Source of the DNA: Planctomycetota bacterium
Lineage (GTDB): Bacteria > Planctomycetota > Planctomycetia > Pirellulales > Pirellulaceae
Direction of reading: 5' to 3'
Length of the DNA: 8,428 nt
NCBI GenBank assembly: GCA_024277285.1
Contig: JAJRVM010000253.1
Span: forward strand, 1 to 8,428
The notes below the pieces were generated by a model that was not told where the DNA came from, ran no database searches, and saw only the letters and a list, made by a program, of their open reading frames with translations. A program made the position numbers and the translations under genes. Within the stretch, counting starts at the first letter, position 1. Each line of letters starts with the position of its first letter. Shown piece after piece: positions 1 to 4,806 of the stretch.

Positions 1-41
1 CTGTATCGCCCCTCCGGGGCTTGGCCGATTCTAGTTCAAAT
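1..41. repeat. GC-rich hairpin, diverged partner of the double-hairpin repeat
   Basis: Positions 8-20 form a short hairpin (GCCCC, loop TCC, GGGGC). The block starting CTGTATCG at position 1 resembles the CTGTACCGG block at 72-93, which is the second hairpin of the repeat at 42-100. The window therefore seems to open inside an array in which two hairpin types alternate, and more units may lie to the left. No gene covers this stretch. Confidence 0.45.
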
Positions 42-100
42 CACACCGGTGCCTTACGGCACCGGCTAGGGCTGTACCGGCCCTGCCGGGCCGACTTCGC
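42..100. repeat. Double-hairpin intergenic repeat, copy 1
   Basis: This 59-bp element has a second copy at 4739-4798, differing by one inserted base and three substitutions. It holds two hairpins. The first, 46-65, is a perfect 8-bp stem (CCGGTGCC / GGCACCGG) with loop TTAC. The second, 78-93, is a 6-bp stem (CGGCCC / GGGCCG) with loop TGCC. Neither is followed by a T-run, so a classic intrinsic terminator is unlikely. It lies about 130 bp beyond the stop of the minus-strand DUF1080 gene. The architecture resembles REP-like palindromic repeats; the family was not identified. Confidence 0.8.
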
Positions 101-114
101 TGCTCGCTCTCTTT

Positions 115-143
115 CCATGTAACACTGTTCTGGCACTCCGACT
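115..143. repeat. 29-bp direct repeat, copy 1
   Basis: Matches 185-213 at 27 of 29 positions; the two differences are adjacent (AA here, GC in the other copy). Both copies read CACTGTTCTGGCACTCCGAC in their right part. In this copy the short TGCCA/TGGCA stem seen in copy 2 is broken by the AA change. Confidence 0.75.
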
Positions 144-184
144 CCAATCCAGGCAGGCCCAACTGCGCCGAGCAACTCTGGTTA

Positions 185-213
185 CCATGTGCCACTGTTC
201 TGGCACTCCGACT
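185..213. repeat. 29-bp direct repeat, copy 2
   Basis: Second copy of the repeat at 115-143, starting 70 bp further on. Here 190-205 can fold into a small hairpin (TGCCA, six-base loop CTGTTC, TGGCA). It ends 16 bp before the stop codon of the DUF1080 gene, so it would lie in that gene's 3' untranslated region on the minus-strand transcript. Confidence 0.75.
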
Positions 214-228
214 GAGCAGCCTCGGCCA

Positions 229-1692
229 CTACCTTAGCTCGGCGATCCGGATATTGCGAAAGTCCAGGTTGGTGGTGGGGTCATGGCCTTGGATCATGAT
301 CGTCCCGGGTTCGAGTCGCAGGCCTCGGCGCGGATTCGGATCGGGCTTGCGCGTGTCGATCCAGTCGCTCACCTGATAGCCGTTAACCCAGGCCGCCATG
401 TGTGGTCCGTCGGCTACCAGCGTCAGATGAAACCACTTGAGATCGTCGGCCACGATGCGCCGTGCGTTCTGACGACGAAAGAAGCCGCCGGTCCCGCAAT
501 CGGCAGGCAGGGTGCGATCGCCATCTTTGAACCCGTTGTGAATCTGGCATTCATAGCCATTCATCTGTTCGCCGGGAATACAGCGAAAGAAGATACCCGA
601 GTTCAATCCTTCGGCATGGCTGATGCATTCAAGTTGCAAGACAAAGTCACCGTAACTCTTTTCTGTTTCAAGCTGCCCGCGTCCGTTCACAACGTTCAAC
701 GTCTTTTCCTGAGCATTCACCGTAAACTCACTCGGCATATCAGGGTATGTCTTCCACCCATCAAGGTCTTTGCCATTGAAGACACTGTTCGTGCCGAGCG
801 GTTTCAGCTTGATCTCACGAAACTCGATCCGCCCCTTATTCAATTGCAAACCGATCCTTCCACGCGCAATCGGCTTGGGATCGGTATAGTCCAGCACCTG
901 CTTTCCATCGAGTTGTACGACGATGTGTCCCTGCTCGACACGCACCTCGTAGCTCTGCCAATCAGAGCGGTTCAAGTCCGCTTCAACCGCTTTGCGTTTG
1001 ACCAAGCTGCCGGTCGGAAACGGATTGTCCATACCGGCAATATTCAGCTCATAACAGTCCGTTTCCACATCGCCGGGATCGATTTGCGTCGCCAGGAAGA
1101 TGCCGCTGTTGGTGTTAGGCGCACAGCGGAACTGTACCTTGAGCAGATAGTCTGAAAACGCCGTCGTGGTGACCAACAAGCTGTTCTCGCCATTCTCGAC
1201 CACGATCGTCCCCTCTTCGACGCGCCAATCGGCTTTGTCTTCGTGTTCCCAACCGAACAGGGACCCACCATCAAACAGCGAGATCCATCCAGCCTCGAGT
1301 TCCTCGCTGCTAAGCGCCACCGGCTCCGGTGCCGGGACCTTTTGCTCCACGGCAGCGGTATTCTTGGGAGCAGCGGTATTCTTGGGAGCAGCTTTCGGCT
1401 TGGGCGCAACGTCTTTCTTTGGCGCAACGTCTTTCGACGGCGTCTCACTCGTCGCCACCGTCTCCGTGCCAGCCTTGGACTGAGCAGCATCGGAGCTCGC
1501 ATCTTGGCCACTCTGCGTCGTATTCTGCTGACACCCCGAAGCCGCCAGCATGACCAACATGATCAGCACGGTCGTCGCTTGTCGCCAGCCCCACCATGGT
1601 CGCTTTGTGCAGTCCGCACGTAGCGCACGGCATCCGGGTGAATTATCCGCTGCCATCGGTCGAATCACAGAACTCTGAGTCTCGCAGTTCAC
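229..1692 (-). CDS. Lipoprotein with two DUF1080 (3-keto-disaccharide hydrolase) domains
   Basis: Predicted 487-residue exported lipoprotein. A hydrophobic stretch (TTVLIMLVMLAAS) ends in a lipobox-like ASGC, placing the lipidated Cys near residue 54. An Ala/Pro/Lys-rich linker follows to about residue 130, with short internal repeats (KDVAP twice, APKNTA twice). Two DUF1080 domains come next, at about 135-298 and 302-486. Each has the family's FDG or FNG-type opening, a DW/GW segment and an NSGIF core motif. The family has a concanavalin-like fold and is linked to cleavage of 3-keto-glycosides; hydrolysis by this protein is inference. Start choice: the GTG at 1692 has AAAGGA 8 nt upstream, while in-frame ATGs at 1857 and 1656 have no comparable site. 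That gives a long n-region of about 38 residues; a start at ATG 1656 would give a tidier signal peptide (475 residues). No operon partner is visible on either side. Confidence 0.85.
   Translation of the reverse strand: MNCETQSSVIRPMAADNSPGCRALRADCTKRPWWGWRQATTVLIMLVMLAASGCQQNTTQSGQDASSDAAQSKAGTETVATSETPSKDVAPKKDVAPKPKAAPKNTAAPKNTAAVEQKVPAPEPVALSSEELEAGWISLFDGGSLFGWEHEDKADWRVEEGTIVVENGENSLLVTTTAFSDYLLKVQFRCAPNTNSGIFLATQIDPGDVETDCYELNIAGMDNPFPTGSLVKRKAVEADLNRSDWQSYEVRVEQGHIVVQLDGKQVLDYTDPKPIARGRIGLQLNKGRIEFREIKLKPLGTNSVFNGKDLDGWKTYPDMPSEFTVNAQEKTLNVVNGRGQLETEKSYGDFVLQLECISHAEGLNSGIFFRCIPGEQMNGYECQIHNGFKDGDRTLPADCGTGGFFRRQNARRIVADDLKWFHLTLVADGPHMAAWVNGYQVSDWIDTRKPDPNPRRGLRLEPGTIMIQGHDPTTNLDFRNIRIAELR
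1352..1441. repeat. Two adjacent 18-bp tandem repeats inside the lipoprotein linker
   Basis: Two exact 18-bp units at 1352-1369 and 1370-1387 are followed by a decayed third. A separate pair lies at 1406-1423 and 1424-1441, sharing GCAACGTCTTTC and diverging after it. The period is a multiple of three, so repeat gain or loss keeps the frame. They encode the KNTAAP and KDVAP(K) repeats of the flexible linker between the lipid anchor and the first DUF1080 domain. Confidence 0.8.
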
Positions 1693-1700
1693 AACTGGTT

Positions 1701-1706
1701 TCCTTT
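1701..1706 (-). promoter_or_regulatory. Shine-Dalgarno site deciding a GTG start
   Basis: Read on the minus strand this is AAAGGA, 8 nt before GTG at 1692-1690. It is the best ribosome-binding match near the 5' end of the DUF1080 lipoprotein gene and the reason for preferring the GTG over ATG candidates at 1857 and 1656. Confidence 0.6.
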
Positions 1707-2015
1707 CAAAAAACAATGGCTCACACGACACAGCCTGAGCCTCAAACCACCAAGCGCCGACGCGAAGAGACGCGTTGCCCAAGCAGCGCTCTCGCCGTCC
1801 AGATACTGTGCGTCCATTGTTAGAAAACGCATGGCGCCTGTCGAGTCGTGGATACAAAATGGCCGCGAAAAGGCACCGATGGTGCAGGAACTGTTACCGA
1901 AGCGAGTTCGCCCCGATAGAAGTTCCGGTAGCAAACGGCCTGTGGATACCCTTATGCCGGGATTATTCGCCCGGACAGCGGGCGCCGCGGACAAGAGTTG
2001 TGCGAGCAAGAAATA

Positions 2016-2080
2016 GGAAGAGGCCGGCACCTGACCGACGAGGGGCAGAATCGTCGAGCCACGTATAGCCGACCTCTTCC
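2016..2080 (-). ncRNA. Nested stem-loop, candidate terminator or small RNA / leader structure
   Basis: Outer arms 2016-2028 and 2068-2080 are complementary over 13 positions with one exception (2024/2072). Inside, CGACGA at 2036-2041 pairs perfectly with TCGTCG at 2051-2056 around a nine-base loop. As plus-strand RNA the odd pair is C-A; as minus-strand RNA it is a G-U wobble, so the minus strand gives an unbroken 13-bp stem. On the minus strand the stem is followed directly by TATTTCTTGC, which is moderately U-rich. It could end the ispH transcript (about 745 nt past its stop) or a small RNA. It could also sit in the lipoprotein leader, about 325-390 nt before the GTG. Function is not determined. 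Confidence 0.45.
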
Positions 2081-2155
2081 AAGGTCCATTGAATCGTTTA
2101 GCTGCAGAGCGTTCTTTCTGTGCGCCGCGGCAACACTCCTCGACAACCCGTCTCG

Positions 2156-2251
2156 GCTGTACTTTTCAATTGGCTGTACTGTTCAATTGGCGGCACTGTT
2201 CAATTGGCGGCACTGTTCAATTGGCGGCACTGTTCAATTGGCGGCACTGTT
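2156..2251. repeat. 17-bp tandem repeat, five full units plus a partial one
   Basis: Units occupy 2167-2183, 2184-2200, 2201-2217, 2218-2234 and 2235-2251. The last four are identical (CAATTGGCGGCACTGTT). The first has CTGTA in place of CGGCA, and a decayed partial unit ends at 2166. Each full unit contains the palindrome CAATTG. Because 17 is not a multiple of three, the array reads through all three plus-strand frames without a stop, producing spurious open frames with NWRHCSIGGTVQLAALF-type repeats. It has no spacers, so it is not CRISPR. It could be a minisatellite or a cluster of protein-binding sites. Confidence 0.93.
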
Positions 2252-2385
2252 CGACGTATCCATTCCCAACAGCTTGCTTATCGCTTGCGTCTCGCAATCA
2301 GGGTCGACCATCCAACACCCCGAGCGAGTTGGCAGGTATGTATGCGGCGTGTGCATCGTGACCATCGCGTTTTGGCGGCGGGGCC

Positions 2386-2405
2386 GTGACCAACTATGCG
2401 GTCAC
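2386..2405. promoter_or_regulatory. Inverted repeat GTGACC-N8-GGTCAC, operator-like
   Basis: Perfect 6-bp arms at 2386-2391 and 2400-2405 around eight bases. A further GTGACC lies at 2358-2363, giving three half-sites within about 50 bp. The layout suits a dimeric regulator, but no gene begins nearby in either direction, so the assignment is weak. Confidence 0.2.
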
Positions 2406-2684
2406 TAACACGCTCATTTTGCCGGCATGCTACTGATCAAACACGTGCAACAAAGCCGCTTCGGCACAGCCAATACTCGCCGCTCAGCCTTGCTACACTC
2501 TTCAACCCTCAACCCATTTCCTAGCGGTTCACGATTGGACGTGAAAAAAATGATATTTCCTATCAACGCGGAGCTGAACATTTCAGAAGATTCTATTCAC
2601 TTCAGACCGGGATGCAAGCAAATCGTCAAGAACGCGACACAATTTGCACATTTTTCTTGGAATTCCTCCCGGATCGGCGCAACT

Positions 2685-2703
2685 CGTGAGGCCAAGCCTC
2701 GCG
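2685..2703 (-). other. Small hairpin downstream of ispH
   Basis: GAGGC at 2688-2692 pairs with GCCTC at 2696-2700 around CAA. The stem extends outward through a T-G pair and two more pairs to 2685/2703. It is about 120 nt past the ispH stop. There is no T-run after it on the minus strand, so it is not a clear intrinsic terminator. Confidence 0.25.
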
Positions 2704-2823
2704 TTCGGTACGCTCATGCGCTACGAAACCCCGGGCACCTGACGCGGCAGGACGTGATATTGGGTCGTAAATCGATTTATCCGGCGTTTATTCCGCGTCC
2801 GCGTGCCGCGCACAGTCACGAAT

Positions 2824-3759
2824 CTACTGGTTATCCAACCGCCGCAGTGGTTTGGGAAGTGGAAAATGGACCTGTTCGTTGTACAACGTGCGCACTTCCA
2901 CGGTGGCCTGAAACCGCGAACACAAGAGATCGAGGCAACGCTGGACGACCGACTCCGGCGCGCTGGCACCCGCGGTCACCAGCACGGTCGCCGCATCGCT
3001 TAGCCACGCGTCCTGAATATCCTCGGGGCCGTCAATTAAGTGCGATGCCACACCACACTCCGCCGCCAACTCTTCCAAACGGCGGCTGTTCGAGCTGTTC
3101 TGGCTGCCGACGACCAGCACCACATCCGCCTCGTGTGCCAACGACCGCACTGCTTCTTGGCGATTCTGCGTCGCGTAACAGATATCCTCGCGCGGTGGAC
3201 CAACCAATTGTGGGAACCGCTGTCGCAACCGATCAATGATCCGGCTCGCATCATCCACACTCAACGTCGTCTGCGTCAGATAGGCGATCTTGACATCGCC
3301 GGGTAGATCAAGCTGATCCACTTCTTCGGTGGTCTCGACCAGCCGAATCGCATCCGGCGCTTCGCCCATGGTCCCGATCACTTCGTCATGCCCGTCGTGG
3401 CCAATCAGTACAATCGTGTAACCATCGCGGGAGAACCGTCGTGCCTCGATATGAACTTTGATCACCAACGGACAGGTTGCATCAATGGCTTGAATCTCGC
3501 GCCGCTCGGCAATCTCGCGCACGGCGGGAGACACACCATGTGCCGAAAACAACAAAGTCGCGCCGCTCGGAACCTCTTCAAGTGATTCTACAAAAACGAC
3601 TCCCTTCGCGCGAAATGACTCGACCACGTGCCGGTTATGCACGATCTCGTGAAACACATATACTGGCGCTCCAAATGCGTGTAACGCCAAATCGAGACTC
3701 TCGATTGCCATGTTAACACCGGCACAGAAGCCACGCGGGCTCGCTAGAATGACGCGCAT
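2824..3759 (-). CDS. ispH: 4-hydroxy-3-methylbut-2-enyl diphosphate reductase
   Basis: 311 residues, close to the family's usual length. IspH (LytB) is the cytoplasmic [4Fe-4S] enzyme that catalyses the last step of the MEP pathway, reducing HMBPP to IPP and DMAPP. The three cluster cysteines are visible: C12 in PRGFCAGV, C96 in DATCPLV and C194 in EDICYATQNR. Substrate-site motifs are also present: H41 in HEIVHN, H74 in SAHGVSP, H124 and E126 in GHDEVIGTMGE, the TQTTLS segment near 162-167, and SQNSSNS near 219-225. The start is the ATG at 3759, because MRVILASPRGFC is the normal N-terminus; the frame stays open to 3876 but that part overlaps the upstream gene. The nucleosidase gene stops 2 nt before this ATG and its last codons supply GAAGAG as a ribosome-binding site, pointing to translational coupling. 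Confidence 0.97.
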   Translation of the reverse strand: MRVILASPRGFCAGVNMAIESLDLALHAFGAPVYVFHEIVHNRHVVESFRAKGVVFVESLEEVPSGATLLFSAHGVSPAVREIAERREIQAIDATCPLVIKVHIEARRFSRDGYTIVLIGHDGHDEVIGTMGEAPDAIRLVETTEEVDQLDLPGDVKIAYLTQTTLSVDDASRIIDRLRQRFPQLVGPPREDICYATQNRQEAVRSLAHEADVVLVVGSQNSSNSRRLEELAAECGVASHLIDGPEDIQDAWLSDAATVLVTAGASAPESVVQRCLDLLCSRFQATVEVRTLYNEQVHFPLPKPLRRLDNQ

Positions 3760-3761
3760 AT

Positions 3762-4694
3762 CTACTCTTCTAACTGAGAAATCGTTCCAACAAGAAACTT
3801 GGCTAAACGGTCCGAGGCACGCAATGCCGTTTCGCGTAGCTTCCACATATCTTTGACGCTCCCTGGCCGATCCCATAATGCCCGCGTCGCGGCTCCGAGC
3901 TTTCCGGCCAACGATTGCTGCCCTAACATGTGCTCGACCTCCAGCGGCAATTTGTCGTCCAATTGGTCACTAATGATCCGCACTGACAAGAATCGGACCT
4001 GTTGCTGGCGACATGCTTGAGCCACGGCCATCGTCTCCATGTCGCACGCGATCGCACCATATTCGGCCGCCAGCTGCTCCTTCTCCTGACGATACCGAAT
4101 CAGATGATCCACCGTCAGCAGACGTCCCACATGCAGCGATCGATTCGCCGCAACCGCCGCCGGATCAATCTGCAACCCGACTTCCAGGACACGACGTTGC
4201 TGATCGATCAGCGAATCGGCCATGACAATATGCCCACGCTGCAGTTCGGATGTCAACGCACCGGCAAATCCCGCCGACACAATCCACTGAGGCTGAAAGA
4301 CTTTGATGATGTCCTCGGTGGCCCGCGCGGCAGCACTCTGCCCAACCCCCGATTCGCAGATCACCAGCCGCTTTCCGTTAAGTTGCCCCGATCGCTCGAC
4401 GAACGTGGCACAGCGCGTCATGACTCCATTCGACATCTGATCGACCAACCCACCCGATTCCAGCCCCAAGGCAAATAACACGACCAAACGACATGGTGCC
4501 GCGAGATCGGGTGGAGAATCCGACACAGCCGCAGACGCCGCATCGGGCGCGGAATCTTCGACCGGCGCTGCGGGGCGTTGCAAGTGGTTGCGCAGCGCTG
4601 GCTCCACCGCCTGCTTCGCTTGTTCGACCACATGCCGCACCTTGTCTTCGGCGACTTGATTCAACAGATTGCTGACAACCCAACGTAACCACAT
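3762..4694 (-). CDS. Phosphorylase-superfamily nucleosidase (MTA/SAH nucleosidase-like)
   Basis: 310 residues. From about residue 68 it shows the PNP/UDP phosphorylase fold pattern: LFALGLES with E79, a glycine-rich ESGVGQ at 114-119, SAGFAGAL at 140-147, DMETMAVA at 218-225 and RIISDQLDD at 239-247. E79, E220 and D243 correspond to the acidic catalytic and ribose-binding residues of MTA/SAH nucleosidases (MTAN). The first 67 or so residues are an extension, amphipathic then Ala/Pro-rich, with no signal peptide. The substrate is uncertain. MTAN is the default call, but HpnG (adenosylhopane nucleosidase) and MqnB (futalosine hydrolase) share this fold, and coupling to ispH makes an isoprenoid-related substrate worth considering. 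The ATG at 4694 has AGGGGAG 9 nt upstream. The glycosyltransferase gene ends 112 nt upstream on the same strand, with a hairpin repeat between. Confidence 0.82.
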   Translation of the reverse strand: MWLRWVVSNLLNQVAEDKVRHVVEQAKQAVEPALRNHLQRPAAPVEDSAPDAASAAVSDSPPDLAAPCRLVVLFALGLESGGLVDQMSNGVMTRCATFVERSGQLNGKRLVICESGVGQSAAARATEDIIKVFQPQWIVSAGFAGALTSELQRGHIVMADSLIDQQRRVLEVGLQIDPAAVAANRSLHVGRLLTVDHLIRYRQEKEQLAAEYGAIACDMETMAVAQACRQQQVRFLSVRIISDQLDDKLPLEVEHMLGQQSLAGKLGAATRALWDRPGSVKDMWKLRETALRASDRLAKFLVGTISQLEE

Positions 4695-4703
4695 GGCCGG
4701 TTA

Positions 4704-4710
4704 CTCCCCT
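4704..4710 (-). promoter_or_regulatory. Shine-Dalgarno site of the nucleosidase gene
   Basis: Minus-strand AGGGGAG, 9 nt before the ATG at 4694. It fixes the start that includes the N-terminal extension. Confidence 0.6.
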
Positions 4711-4738
4711 ATTCCCTCGAATTGAATGCCCCACGAAC

Positions 4739-4798
4739 CACACCGGTTGCCTCACGGCACCGGCAAAGGCTGTACCGGCCCTGCCGGGCCGACTTCGC
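4739..4798. repeat. Double-hairpin intergenic repeat, copy 2
   Basis: 60-bp copy of the element at 42-100, in the same orientation. The first hairpin (CCGGTTGCC, loop TCAC, GGCACCGG) carries one bulged T relative to the perfect stem of copy 1. The second hairpin (CGGCCC, loop TGCC, GGGCCG) is identical to copy 1. It begins only 8 nt past the stop codon of the minus-strand glycosyltransferase gene and 45 nt upstream of the nucleosidase ATG. It is thus well placed to act on the 3' end of one transcript or on read-through to the next gene. Confidence 0.85.
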
Positions 4799-4806
4799 CT
4801 TACCAC

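Larger units (their letters stand above)
1693..2823. other. 1.1-kb intergenic region without a convincing gene
   Basis: Lies between the 5' end of the DUF1080 lipoprotein gene and the 3' end of ispH, both on the minus strand. It must hold the lipoprotein promoter and probably the ispH terminator. No open frame shows a recognisable domain with a good start. Several frames on the plus strand are open only because the 17-bp repeat at 2156-2251 lacks stops, and one long plus frame (2427-3239) runs into ispH antisense. Contents seen: nested stem-loop 2016-2080, tandem repeat 2156-2251, inverted repeat 2386-2405, hairpin 2685-2703, and a relatively AT-rich patch at about 2530-2665 of unknown meaning. 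I could not pick a promoter with confidence. Confidence 0.7.

Noticed and set aside
20..60. tRNA T-arm-like GTTCAAATC
   Set aside because: The flanking bases (TCTAG and CACAC) do not pair, and no acceptor or anticodon stem can be built around it.
283..1155. Long plus-strand open frame of about 290 codons
   Set aside because: It is antisense to the DUF1080 lipoprotein gene, shows no domain, and the minus-strand frame has clear family motifs.
1689..2030. Minus-strand frame of 113 codons starting like a signal peptide (MPASSYFLLAQLLSAAPAVRA)
   Set aside because: The start lies within the stem-loop at 2016-2080, the frame overlaps the lipoprotein start out of phase, and the rest has no domain or sensible composition. 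Chance hydrophobicity is more likely.
2156..2251. CRISPR array
   Set aside because: Units are directly adjacent 17-mers with no spacers and no cas genes nearby.
1998..2408. Overlapping plus-strand frames encoding repeated NWRHCSIGG-type peptides
   Set aside because: They are readings of the 17-bp repeat in different frames. A period that is not a multiple of three and the lack of ribosome-binding sites argue against a protein.
2427..3239. Plus-strand open frame of about 270 codons in the intergenic region
   Set aside because: Its second half is antisense to ispH and the first half has no recognisable domain or ribosome-binding site. It looks like a chance opening.
3760..3876. N-terminal extension of IspH to the ATG at 3876
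   Set aside because: It would overlap the nucleosidase gene, and the family N-terminus starts at the ATG at 3759 with a ribosome-binding site just upstream.
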